Origin: Nitrosomonas ureae
GTDB lineage: Bacteria > Pseudomonadota > Gammaproteobacteria > Burkholderiales > Nitrosomonadaceae
NCBI RefSeq assembly: GCF_900206265.1
Contig: NZ_LT907782.1
Coordinates: forward strand, 372,001 to 436,000
Direction: 5' to 3'
Length of the DNA stretch: 64,000 nt
Part shown: piece after piece, positions 46,466-54,704 of the stretch
How positions within the stretch are numbered: position 1 is the stretch's first letter
Layout of the letters: the number at the start of each line of letters is the position of its first letter
Program-made: the position numbers and the translations under genes
The notes under the pieces: model-generated
The model's database searches: none
Told to the model about the DNA's origin: nothing
What the model saw: the letters and a program-made list of their open reading frames with translations, nothing else

Positions 46466-46927
46466 TTAGATTTTTTCATTGCTATTAGTGTTGTGTTCTA
46501 CATTTTTGTGATTTGTTATTTTTTCTTCTGCAGCGGGATCAATCTCAAGCTGTATTTCTGCTTTCTGATTAGTGAATCCATTGTGGACATCTGGAGATGT
46601 TTTGCTTGCATTATTAAATTCGTTTTCATCCGAGTTATCATCTTGCTTACCTTTGCTATTCCACATGAAATATACCGCCCCCAGTGTTACTACAACCACC
46701 GGTAAAGTAATGAACACCAGCAATGCATACTCGACAGTCATGTCAGCACTTTGAGGAGGTGGGCTGCTAACAATTACATAAGCGTGCGTTAGCGCAACGC
46801 CATATACAGGTAGTAATGCCGCTATATAACGATTTGTGATGAATGGGCGAACTGTTAACATATTTAGTACGTTAGAAGCATAATATCCGACGAAATAAAT
46901 AAAGATATAAAAGAAAATAGCACCCAT
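46466..46927 (-). CDS. Hypothetical membrane protein with polar C-terminal tail
   Basis: I do not recognise this 153-residue protein. It has three hydrophobic helices (about 3-22, 36-52 and 67-88) followed by a hydrophilic tail of about 60 residues rich in Asn, Glu and Lys. The ATG at 46927 is preceded by CCAGGAAAAC on the minus strand, a fair ribosome site. It stands alone and is convergent with the thioesterase gene. Confidence 0.6.
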   Translation of the reverse strand: MGAIFFYIFIYFVGYYASNVLNMLTVRPFITNRYIAALLPVYGVALTHAYVIVSSPPPQSADMTVEYALLVFITLPVVVVTLGAVYFMWNSKGKQDDNSDENEFNNASKTSPDVHNGFTNQKAEIQLEIDPAAEEKITNHKNVEHNTNSNEKI

Positions 46928-47156
46928 AAGTTTTCCTGGTTAATCTGGTTTATCAGTAATTAGAAAGCGTTTTTAGAAAAAAATAATATAACTATTATAT
47001 GATACACAGATCATCATTAAAAATGTACCAGTCAGTATTCTGGGCACTGAGGAATAATAAGAATTTATGGGCAATAACTCTAAGTTATTTATTTTTCTAT
47101 CACAAATACTTCACATTTCTCGTGTTAGACTTCATTTACCTTCCTGATAGTTAGTC

Positions 47157-47187
47157 GATCAGCGTTCATTTGGACGCTGATCTTTTT
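47157..47187 (+). terminator. Strong intrinsic terminator without an upstream plus-strand gene
   Basis: GATCAGCGT (47157-47165) and ACGCTGATC (47174-47182) form a perfect 9-bp stem with an 8-base loop, and TTTTT (47183-47187) follows. The nearest plus-strand gene upstream ends 770 bp earlier, with a minus-strand gene between. It may end a small RNA that starts after about 46930. Confidence 0.8.
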
Positions 47188-47367
47188 ATCACAAAATTTT
47201 CTTCATTAGATTTCTAATACTAATATCTGCGAAAAACATCTCATAGTCGTTCGTAGTAGTTAGTTTAAGTGAAATTGAGAAAATTATTCTTTACTCTTCC
47301 ACAAAAGATTTATTCTTTTTAAATAAATTAGGTATGCTGCAGACTAGATAATCTAGTTAAGTGATCT

Positions 47368-48705
47368 ATGAATCTATTTACTTTACAGTCTTCAATTGAA
47401 TCAAATCTGCTTGCAATAGAAAAACCGTTGAATATCCCCGAATATTCTGAGAGACAAGAACTGCATGCTGAATTGAATGCGGTAGCATACGAATTATTGG
47501 CGCCGCCTTTTGAGCTCTCACATCTGGTGCTGATGTCTGAACGAGAGTGGATCGAGCAAGAACGAAAGCTGATCTGTCAGTTATGTAGGCGTTATAATAT
47601 AAACCCGCCCAATTCACATGAAAATGATTTTAGTGCAGATTTTGGTGAGTTTCGTCTTAGATGGGAACGGCATACCGAATATTCGACGTATACTGTTTAT
47701 CGTTTGGGAGTGTTTGATATTCCATTTAAGCATCCCGCGATTACATATGTGCCACAGGAGTGGTTGTCCAGCTTACCTGGTGAACTCCTAGTTGCGACGC
47801 ATATTGCCCTGGAGGATCGATCACGACCCAAGCGCAGCTTGCATGAATTATCGGCGCTATTTGCTTCTGGAACTGTAATCGGTTCCAAAGTGGCAGGAGG
47901 TGCTGCAAGTGTATGGAGTGATAATCAGATTCACTCTGATAATTTCGGCCGTATTTTGATTCATGATGAGAATTTGCGCAGTCGTCAGATTGGGCGCTTG
48001 GTGCAGCGTCTTCTTGAGATTGAAACTTATCGCATGTTGGCGATGTTGCCATTACCCGTTACCCGCAAAATTATTCCGCAATTGGCTCGCGCAGATCAGC
48101 GTTTGGCCGAATTGACTGCCAATAATGTGATATTGACCAGTATTGAAGACGAACAACATTTATTGAATGAATTAACACTTTTGGCAGCAGAGGCAGAGCG
48201 CCTATCTGCACAAACCAGTCATCGGTTTAATGCATCTCGGGCTTATTATGATATTGTAAAATTGCGTATAGCAGAGTTACGCGAAGAGCGGATTGAAGGG
48301 TTGCAAATGTTGCAGGAGTTTATGATCCAGCGCTTGTCGTCGGCAATGGGAACTTGTGAGCTAGTTCATACTAAGCTGGAAACGCTGTCGATGCGTTTAG
48401 GGCGTGCATCTGCGTTATTACGTACACGGGTAGATTTATCCATGGAAGCGCAGATTCGTGATTTACTTAAATCCATGGATAATCGGGCGCACATACAACT
48501 GCGCATGCAGGAAACGGTTGAAGGCTTATCCGTAGTTGTATTGAGTTATTATTTGCTAGGTATCATCGGTTACGGATTAAAAGCGTTTAAGGCAGCAGAG
48601 CATGATATCAATGTAGAATTGCTGACGGGTATTGCGATTCCGGTGGTAGTACTTGGAGTTTTCTTAGTTGTTAGAAGGGTGCGTAATATGATCAGTAAAT
48701 TGTAA
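47368..48705 (+). CDS. DUF3422 family membrane protein
   Basis: This 445-residue protein has the DUF3422 pattern: RQELHAELNAVAYELLAPPFELSHL near the start, FRLRWERHTEYSTYTV, ALEDRSRP, the coiled region RLAELTANN ... LREERIEGLQMLQEFMIQRL and two C-terminal membrane helices (about 385-402 and 412-432). The family is common in proteobacteria and its function is unknown. It probably sits in the inner membrane with its long N-terminal part in the cytoplasm. Confidence 0.88.
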   Translation: MNLFTLQSSIESNLLAIEKPLNIPEYSERQELHAELNAVAYELLAPPFELSHLVLMSEREWIEQERKLICQLCRRYNINPPNSHENDFSADFGEFRLRWERHTEYSTYTVYRLGVFDIPFKHPAITYVPQEWLSSLPGELLVATHIALEDRSRPKRSLHELSALFASGTVIGSKVAGGAASVWSDNQIHSDNFGRILIHDENLRSRQIGRLVQRLLEIETYRMLAMLPLPVTRKIIPQLARADQRLAELTANNVILTSIEDEQHLLNELTLLAAEAERLSAQTSHRFNASRAYYDIVKLRIAELREERIEGLQMLQEFMIQRLSSAMGTCELVHTKLETLSMRLGRASALLRTRVDLSMEAQIRDLLKSMDNRAHIQLRMQETVEGLSVVVLSYYLLGIIGYGLKAFKAAEHDINVELLTGIAIPVVVLGVFLVVRRVRNMISKL

Positions 48706-48913
48706 AGATAGCCATAAAGGCTGATTAGAGAGTCACTGAACAATTAGCGGTTTCCAGATTTTTTGGCACTACTGCCAGTTATTTGAACACGAATTCGCAG
48801 TACTTCATTTCTCAGCGAAATTTTGTCACCGAATCCCTCCTGTTTTTGCTCATTATCCGCCGCCGGGGTATTTTGAGCAGGCTTATTCCTCAACTAGGGC
48901 CTGTTAATACTAA
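48706..48913. other. Intergenic region left of the MITE
   Basis: No coding frame or hairpin stands out between DUF3422 and the MITE. The ACTAA direct repeat at 48909-48913 is the last part of it. Confidence 0.4.
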
Positions 48914-49054
48914 GAGACCTTTGCACGGTTACTGCGCGGCACGATAATTGCGTTAAAAATTTGCGAAAAATGCTCATTTACCCCGTGTAAACTCCGCTTT
49001 TTCGCAAATTTTTGACTTATTCTCGTACCGCTCATGACACCGTGCAAAGGTCTC
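48914..49054. mobile_element. 141-bp MITE with IS5-type ends and target duplication
   Basis: The element has perfect 16-bp terminal inverted repeats (GAGACCTTTGCACGGT at 48914-48929 and its complement at 49039-49054). It also has a perfect inner 16-bp pair (AAAAATTTGCGAAAAA at 48955-48970 and its complement at 48998-49013). The identical repeat ACTAA flanks it at 48909-48913 and 49055-49059. The end GAGACCTTTGCACG equals the right end of the complete IS at 35782-37066, so that transposase could move it. It has no coding frame of its own. Confidence 0.88.
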
Positions 49055-49055
49055 A

Positions 49056-49745
49056 CTAATTAAATGCTTCAACGATAAGAGCGAAATGGAAAGAGAGGAA
49101 GATGACATCCAATTTGTCGAATCTGGAGAATATTCGACGAAATCCTTTGAGCCTGCGGAATAATCTTTCAATCCCATTGTGTTTTTTGTACATGGCGCGA
49201 TCATATTCCTAGGGTTCCAAGCGATTAGCTTTAGGTGGGACAATTGGGATATAGCCAAGCTTCAATGCAAGCTGTCTGGTTTGATCACCTTCATAAGCAT
49301 GATCCCTCAGAAGATGAGTAAGTGAAGAGACGGGGCCGAGCGCTAACAGGAGTTGTCGTCCTTCCGGTGCGTCATGTGTATACCCCGGAGATAGGGCAAA
49401 AGTTATGATTGTTCTGGCATCTGCGGCAACCAGATGAATTTTATTGGTCCAACCACTTCTGGATTTACCGATGGATTGCGTGGTTTTTTTAATGTACCAA
49501 TACCGCGCTTTGATGCAGGTGCCATTCAACGAAACGGCTCCGATTTTGATGCGAATGATTTGTTGTCGCTGCAACTGTTCAAAAGCTTTTTGAAGCACGC
49601 CACTTTTCGCCCATCGATTAATTCGAGTGTAGATGGTATGCCAATTACCGAAGCACTTGGGTAGTCCACGCCACTTGCAGCCATGCTCGGTAATATACAG
49701 AATAGCATTGAGAATTTGCAGATTAGAATAATCTGACATTGCCAC
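49056..49745 (-). pseudogene. IS5-family (IS427-like) transposase, interrupted and truncated
   Basis: The main frame (178 residues, from 49745) has SNLQILNAILYITEHGCKW, RGLPKCFGNWHTIYTRINRW, QSIGKSRSGWTNKIHLVAAD, LSPGYTHDAPEGRQLL and VPPKANRLEP. Here an in-frame TAG (49209-49211) stands where relatives have a tryptophan. The same frame continues with EYDRAMYKKHNGIERLFRRLKGFRRIFSRF up to a stop at 49056-49058. The N-terminal residues PRQRGN lie in another frame just upstream, so there is also a frameshift. It is not functional. Confidence 0.85.
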
Positions 49746-49759
49746 GTTGGCGCGGCATG

Positions 49760-49834
49760 CTAGAAAATTTCCCGAAGCATCCGCCGTTTCTTGTGATTAT
49801 AGCCAAGATCCGCAAAGCTTGATTGGCGTGACAT
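49760..49834 (-). pseudogene. N-terminal fragment of another IS5-group transposase
   Basis: Twenty-four codons from an ATG at 49834 read MSRQSSFADLGYNHKKRR followed by MLREIF and then TAG. This is the typical N-terminus of an IS5-group transposase, a different branch from the adjacent IS427-like gene. The fragment joins directly to the PRQRGN part of that gene. It is a leftover of an earlier insertion or recombination. Confidence 0.7.
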
Positions 49835-49899
49835 GGTGTATTAAAAAAATTATCAGAAAACACGATTGTCCCAAACTTCGGGATCTGTTCAGTGTTTCT

Positions 49900-51279
49900 T
49901 TAGCATTCCGTAATACTGACAGCTAAACCGCCCAGTGAAGTTTCTTTATATTTTACTGACATTTCCAATCCGGTTTGTTTCATTGCGGTGATGCAGTTGT
50001 CCAATGACATAAAATGTTGACCATCCCCACGAATTGCCAGGGATGCAGCGGTGTATGCTTTGATGGCTCCGAATCCGTTGCGTTCTATGCAGGGTACTTG
50101 AACCAGACTGCCCACAGGATCACAAGTCATGCCTAGGTGATGTTCTAGTGCGATTTCTGCAGCATTCTCAATTTGTTGTGTAGTGCCGCCTTTTATAGCA
50201 CACAGGCCTGCCGCCGCCATGGCCGAAGCTGAACCTACTTCTCCTTGGCATCCAACTTCCGCTCCGGAAATTGAGCTATTATGCTTGATTAACCCTCCAA
50301 TCGCTCCTGCTACCAGCAAAAAATCCCGTACATGTTCCGGAGTTGCGCCTTCATGTTTTACCGCATAGTAAATAACAGCCGGTATTACGCCCGCTGCACC
50401 GTTGGTCGGTGCGGTAACCACCATATGTCCGGCTGCATTTTCTTCATTAACTGCCATGGCATAGGCACATAGCCAGTCATTTAAGTTAGCTTTTTGCGGA
50501 TTGCTCTGTAATTGTTGAAACAATGCATGCGCGCGCCGTTTAATATTTAAACCACCGGGTAACCGGCCTTCCGCGATCAATCCATTTTCCAGGCAAGTTC
50601 GCATTGCGTTCCAGATTGCATCCAGTCCCGCATTGAGTTCTTTTTCATTAATGCGCTCTATCTCATTGCTGCGCTTCATGGCGGAAATTGATAAATTGCT
50701 ATCGGCTGACATTTTCATCATCTGATTAGCTGAATCAAAGGGAAAACCACAGGAGTTGGTTGCCTCTATTTTGATGGGTGCTACAAGTTTGCCGATTTCC
50801 GGCAATGTGGTGATAAAGCCGCCACCAATAGAAAAATAGGTTTCGGTTAGCAACGTCTTGCCGGTTTCGTCCAACAGTTGAAAAATCATGCCATTAGGAT
50901 GTTCTGGCAGAGGTTCTCCACGATCGAAGATAATATCTTCTGCCGGATTGAAGTGAATTGTGATGGATTCTGGGATCTGAATCGTTGTTTGTTGCCAAAG
51001 TTGTTCAAATAATTCATTAACATTCAGTTTGGCTAACCCTTGCGGTGTGTATTCATGCATGCCTAAAGTTACAGCTCGATCGGTAGCATGACCTTTGCCC
51101 GTGAAAGCCAGAGAACCTCGCAAAGTACAACGAACTTGCAAAAAGGATGGAATCTTGTGATCGGAAACGTAAATCTGGATACGGTCACGAAAATCTTTGG
51201 CTGCGACCATAGGACCCATAGTATGCGAGCTCGATGGCCCGATACCTATTTTGAAAAGATCAAGAACGCTAATGAACAT
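49900..51279 (-). CDS. sdaA: L-serine dehydratase (iron-sulfur type)
   Basis: The enzyme deaminates L-serine to pyruvate. The 459-residue single-chain protein starts [20 protein letters not shown], the family signature. Cluster-binding cysteines fit [22 protein letters not shown] and related sites, and [13 protein letters not shown] is diagnostic. It is oriented toward the IS remnants, with its stop about 65 bp from the remnant's ATG. No serine transporter is adjacent. Confidence 0.95.
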   Translation of the reverse strand: MFISVLDLFKIGIGPSSSHTMGPMVAAKDFRDRIQIYVSDHKIPSFLQVRCTLRGSLAFTGKGHATDRAVTLGMHEYTPQGLAKLNVNELFEQLWQQTTIQIPESITIHFNPAEDIIFDRGEPLPEHPNGMIFQLLDETGKTLLTETYFSIGGGFITTLPEIGKLVAPIKIEATNSCGFPFDSANQMMKMSADSNLSISAMKRSNEIERINEKELNAGLDAIWNAMRTCLENGLIAEGRLPGGLNIKRRAHALFQQLQSNPQKANLNDWLCAYAMAVNEENAAGHMVVTAPTNGAAGVIPAVIYYAVKHEGATPEHVRDFLLVAGAIGGLIKHNSSISGAEVGCQGEVGSASAMAAAGLCAIKGGTTQQIENAAEIALEHHLGMTCDPVGSLVQVPCIERNGFGAIKAYTAASLAIRGDGQHFMSLDNCITAMKQTGLEMSVKYKETSLGGLAVSITEC

Positions 51280-51502
51280 TAAATTACCCGTGAAAATTAG
51301 GATTATTTACCATAGAGAGTTATGCGCTGAGTGGTGGTGTTTACGCGCTTAAATCAGCAGTCAGCTAGTATCCTATATGTCTTGTATTGACTCAATAGTT
51401 TTTATTGGTTGCAAAGTCTAAACACACGACTGTTCAACCATATATTGCCGGGTAATAAAATTATCGAAATAAGTTGCTTTTTACAATTAGTTCGGTATAA
51501 TT
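51280..51502. other. Divergent region between sdaA and bfd
   Basis: This AT-rich stretch holds the promoters for both genes. Apart from the Fur-like site listed next I cannot name a specific regulator site. Confidence 0.35.
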
Positions 51503-51521
51503 AAGAATCATTCTCATTATT
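51503..51521 (+). promoter_or_regulatory. Fur-box-like site upstream of bfd
   Basis: AAGAATCATTCTCATTATT matches the 19-bp Fur consensus (on its opposite strand, AATAATGAGAATGATTCTT) in 14 of 19 positions. It lies 70 bp before the bfd ATG, so repression of bfd by Fur-Fe(II) is likely. Confidence 0.7.
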
Positions 51522-51590
51522 AATAATTCTTTGATCTTGGTTTTGTTTGGTAATAAATTTGACTGAACTTTAGATTACAGGGTATTCGAT

Positions 51591-51830
51591 ATGTACGTAT
51601 GTATTTGCAAAGGAGTTACAGAAAGAGCATTGCGGGAAGCAATTTATCAGGGTGCGGACCGGATGAGGGATTTAAAGGCTTGCCTCGGTGTTACGGAGCA
51701 GTGTGGTTTGTGTGCGTGCCATGTCAAACAGGTCTTGGATCAAACCCTGGAGCAAAAATCCCACACGCAAGATCTGATGCCTCAATCTTTTTCTACTCAA
51801 TCGACTTGTATGTGTGAAAATGCTGCATAG
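51591..51830 (+). CDS. bfd: Bacterioferritin-associated ferredoxin
   Basis: Bfd carries a [2Fe-2S] cluster and reduces the ferric core of bacterioferritin to free iron. The 79-residue protein has the four cysteines C-x-C ... C-x2-C (MYVCICKGVTE; QCGLCACHVKQ) and the family start YVCICKGVTERAL. A Fur-like box upstream fits induction under iron limitation. No bacterioferritin gene is in the window. Confidence 0.93.
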   Translation: MYVCICKGVTERALREAIYQGADRMRDLKACLGVTEQCGLCACHVKQVLDQTLEQKSHTQDLMPQSFSTQSTCMCENAA

Positions 51831-51861
51831 GGGAAAGAGTATCGGGTAGTTTCAAACTGGC

Positions 51862-51895
51862 GTAGCGGGGAGACGCTACAATAGTATTGTTATTC
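51862..51895 (+). terminator. Possible terminator after bfd
   Basis: GTAGCG (51862-51867) and CGCTAC (51874-51879) form a short stem, followed by AATAGTATTGTTATT. The stem is only 6 bp and the T-run is broken, so this is tentative. Confidence 0.4.
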
Positions 51896-51897
51896 TA

Positions 51898-52086
51898 TTA
51901 GGCCGTTTCAGTGTCTTTTGAATCTTTTTTGTGCCAAGAATATTTTGATTTGTCTTGAAAAGGCGCACCGACGTATGCAGCCAATGTGTGCTTACGTACT
52001 TTAGTCAGTTTCTGCGCTAAGGAGCAGAAACTGACTTCGCAGAAGTTAGATACAGGCTCGATCAAACGATATCTATATTTGCGCAC
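51898..52086 (-). CDS. Small hypothetical protein, 62 residues
   Basis: A frame of 62 codons starts with GTG at 52086 (MRKYRYRLIEPVSNF). AAGGA lies six to seven bases upstream, a better ribosome site than most in this window, so it may be real. The protein is basic and ends in a lysine-rich tail (DKSKYSWHKKDSKDTETA). I know no family. A perfect 13-bp inverted repeat lies within the frame, which is unusual for coding DNA and argues for caution. Confidence 0.35.
   Translation of the reverse strand: MRKYRYRLIEPVSNFCEVSFCSLAQKLTKVRKHTLAAYVGAPFQDKSKYSWHKKDSKDTETA
52003..52036. repeat. Perfect 13-bp inverted repeat
   Basis: AGTCAGTTTCTGC (52003-52015) and GCAGAAACTGACT (52024-52036) are separated by GCTAAGGA. 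No T-run follows on either strand, so it is a poor terminator. It may be a regulatory RNA fold or a large operator, or the relic of a small inverted duplication. Confidence 0.7.
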
Positions 52087-52100
52087 TTATTTTCCTTATG

Positions 52101-52172
52101 TGATACTTGTGTATCATTAAATAGCGCTGTTATGTTACATAAAATGCCTTAGGGTGCTTGCTAAAATAGCAA
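52101..52172. promoter_or_regulatory. Two short palindromes upstream of the TonB receptor
   Basis: TGATAC-TTGT-GTATCA (52101-52116) and TTGCTA-AAA-TAGCAA (52158-52172) are perfect 6-bp inverted repeats in the gap between the small minus-strand frame and the receptor. They may be operators. Neither matches the Fur consensus well. Confidence 0.4.
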
Positions 52173-52195
52173 AAATATTTGTGTCTTAATTTATT

Positions 52196-54589
52196 ATGGT
52201 TATCCGCAGGATTGTTAAGTGTGTCTGTTTCTATGCAATATTGTTAAATTTCAGCTTGGCGCTAACCCTTCCTCCGAAATCAAGTTTTGCTGAATCAATA
52301 AATCCTCCATCAACTATACGCACCTTTAGTATTCCAGCCGGTTCTTTGCAAGATGCTATCAATCAGTTTGTGGAACAATCGGGAATTAAACTGATTGCCG
52401 ATCCTGCTTTGCTCCAGGGAAGAGTGACTTTTGGTCTCGATGGCAATTTTGAAATTCAGTCGGCTTTGAATCAATTGCTTGAGAATTCTGGGTTACAAGT
52501 AAATAAGCAAGCTGATGGTTATATCATTGCGGTACAGTCAGCTGAATCAGGTTCAGGGGCTGAAGAATCGATCGTTACTTTGCCTTTGATTAAAATCACT
52601 GCCGATAGTACGAGTCGTTATACGGCGGTGAGTACCACTACAGCGACAAAAACCAATACTTTACTGCGCGATGTTCCACAAGCTATTTCAGTAATAACCA
52701 ATGAGTTGATTAAAGATCAATCAATTCGTAGTCTGAGCGATGCAGTTCGCTATGTGCCCGGTGTTGGTGTGTCCCAGGGTGAAGGCAATCGTGATGCGCT
52801 GGTTTTTCGCGGTAATCGTTCGACCGGAGATTTTTTTATTGATGGCATTCGGGATGATGCGGAATTCTACCGCGATTTATACAATATTGAACGTGTCGAA
52901 GTACTCAAAGGCGCTAACGGAATGATTTTTGGCCGTGGCGGTTCGGGTGGTGTAGTAAACCGTGTGTCGAAGCAGGCCAATTGGGATCCGGTTCGGGAAT
53001 TTACTTTTCAAGGAGGTTCATTCAATCAGAAAAGAATGACCGCTGATGTCGGCTATGTTATTAATGATGTAGCTGCCGTTCGTTTAAATGCCCTGTACGA
53101 AGATGCCGGCAGTTTTCGCGATGGAGTCAATATGGAGCGTCTTGGAATATCTCCCACCATTACGATCAAACCAACACATCGCACTAAGGTGATTGCAGGT
53201 ATGGAGCGATTTCATGATGATCGTACTGCTGATCGAGGTATTCCTTCATTTTTAGGCCGTCCTGTCAATGTGCATGAGTCTCAATTTTTTGGCGACCCGA
53301 AGCGCAGTAATGCGAATATCGATGTGCTTTCATTCAACTCCCTCATTGAACATAAATTTGATTCCGGGGTTACGCTGCAGAACAGGACAAACTATACGAC
53401 GTACGATAAGTTTTACCAAAATATCTTTGCCAATAGTCAGGTTTTCGCCGGGTTGGTATCGCTCGGAGCGTATAACAATGCAACAACGCGTGAAAATGTT
53501 TTTAATCAGACAAATCTGCTCTATTCGCTCAATACCGGACCAATTTCACATACATTGATGGCAGGTATCGAGGTAGGGCGTCAGGAAACCCATAATCAGA
53601 GGAAAAACGGTTTCTTTAATAAGGATGTGTCGCAAGTCAATTTACGGGTGCCTATCAGTAATCCGGTTACAAACACTCCAGTGGATTTTTTGACACGCGA
53701 TACGGATGCGCATAATCGGAGTGTCGTCAATGTTACATCCCTATATATCCAGGATCAGATTGAATTGCTGCCACAGCTGCAATTAATTGCAGGCGTACGC
53801 TACGATTTGTTTGAAGTGGATTTTCGCCAGCGGAATGCAGGAAGAGATCACCTGAAAACTAGGGATGATTTGATCGCTCCGCGCTTTGGGGTTATTTATA
53901 AACCTATCGAGCCGGTTTCTTTTTATGCCAGTTACAGTCAGGCTTATGTACCACGTGCTGGCGATCAGCTGACATCCTTGAACGTAACAGTCGATACACT
54001 TAAACCGGAAAAATTCACGACACTGGAGACTGGAGTTAAGTGGGATATTCGTCCTGATTTGGCATTAACAGGTGCTGTTTATCAACTGAATCGAACCAAT
54101 GTGATCACGGCTGATCCGAATGATCCGACACGAACCTTCTTAGCTAAGGGGCAGCGTACAGAAGGTGTGGAAATCAGTCTCAATGGTCAATTGACTTCAG
54201 ATTGGAGTGTAATGGGCGGTTATGCTTATCAAACCGGTGAATTTACCAGTGAAGTACCCGGAGTAGCAAAAAAAGGAGCTACGGTAGGAGAGCTTCCTCG
54301 GCATACTTTTTCTGCCTGGAATCGATACGATATTACTCCTAAAGTGGGAGCAGCGGTTGGTGTGATTTATCGTGGTGAGATGTTTGCTTCGGCTGATAAT
54401 ACGGTCAGAATTCCTGATTTTACAAGAGTTGATGCGGCATTGTTTGCACAGTTTACCAAGCGGTTCCGCGGTCAGTTAAATATTGAGAATTTGTTTGATG
54501 CCAATTATTTTGCTTCGGTACATAACAACAATAACATTACGCCGGGCTCACCAATAGCCATTCGCGCGACTTTAATTGCAAATTTCTAA
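52196..54589 (+). CDS. TonB-dependent siderophore receptor with STN signalling domain
   Basis: This 797-residue outer-membrane receptor has a signal peptide (about 1-32) and an STN/secretin-like domain (about 40-115; FSIPAGSLQDAINQFVEQSGIKLI). The plug (about 155-270) contains LLRDVPQAISVITNELIKDQ, DAVRYVPGVGVSQGEGNRD and FFIDGIRDDAEFYRDLYNIERVEVLKG, in that order. A beta barrel follows, ending in ATLIANF. It resembles the ferric siderophore receptors of the FhuE/FpvA group. The STN domain normally talks to a FecR-type anti-sigma factor, but none is in the window. Confidence 0.9.
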   Translation: MVIRRIVKCVCFYAILLNFSLALTLPPKSSFAESINPPSTIRTFSIPAGSLQDAINQFVEQSGIKLIADPALLQGRVTFGLDGNFEIQSALNQLLENSGLQVNKQADGYIIAVQSAESGSGAEESIVTLPLIKITADSTSRYTAVSTTTATKTNTLLRDVPQAISVITNELIKDQSIRSLSDAVRYVPGVGVSQGEGNRDALVFRGNRSTGDFFIDGIRDDAEFYRDLYNIERVEVLKGANGMIFGRGGSGGVVNRVSKQANWDPVREFTFQGGSFNQKRMTADVGYVINDVAAVRLNALYEDAGSFRDGVNMERLGISPTITIKPTHRTKVIAGMERFHDDRTADRGIPSFLGRPVNVHESQFFGDPKRSNANIDVLSFNSLIEHKFDSGVTLQNRTNYTTYDKFYQNIFANSQVFAGLVSLGAYNNATTRENVFNQTNLLYSLNTGPISHTLMAGIEVGRQETHNQRKNGFFNKDVSQVNLRVPISNPVTNTPVDFLTRDTDAHNRSVVNVTSLYIQDQIELLPQLQLIAGVRYDLFEVDFRQRNAGRDHLKTRDDLIAPRFGVIYKPIEPVSFYASYSQAYVPRAGDQLTSLNVTVDTLKPEKFTTLETGVKWDIRPDLALTGAVYQLNRTNVITADPNDPTRTFLAKGQRTEGVEISLNGQLTSDWSVMGGYAYQTGEFTSEVPGVAKKGATVGELPRHTFSAWNRYDITPKVGAAVGVIYRGEMFASADNTVRIPDFTRVDAALFAQFTKRFRGQLNIENLFDANYFASVHNNNNITPGSPIAIRATLIANF

Positions 54590-54643
54590 CAAATAAACAG
54601 TAATATCAAAAAAGCAGTTGATAAGATATAAATTGATTTTATA

Positions 54644-54662
54644 AATAATAATAATTATCATT
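54644..54662 (+). promoter_or_regulatory. Fur-box-like site before the two-repeat protein gene
   Basis: AATAATAATAATTATCATT matches the 19-bp Fur consensus in 14 of 19 positions. It is AT-rich, so chance matches are easier here, but it lies 42 bp before the ATG and next to a siderophore receptor. Confidence 0.6.
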
Positions 54663-54704
54663 GATGTTCGTATTTGTATTGATTAATTTTAAAAAGGGCT
54701 CCTA

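Noticed and set aside
46457..46754. Plus-strand frames over the minus-strand membrane protein gene
   Set aside because: They are antisense to a frame with plausible membrane helices and a ribosome site.
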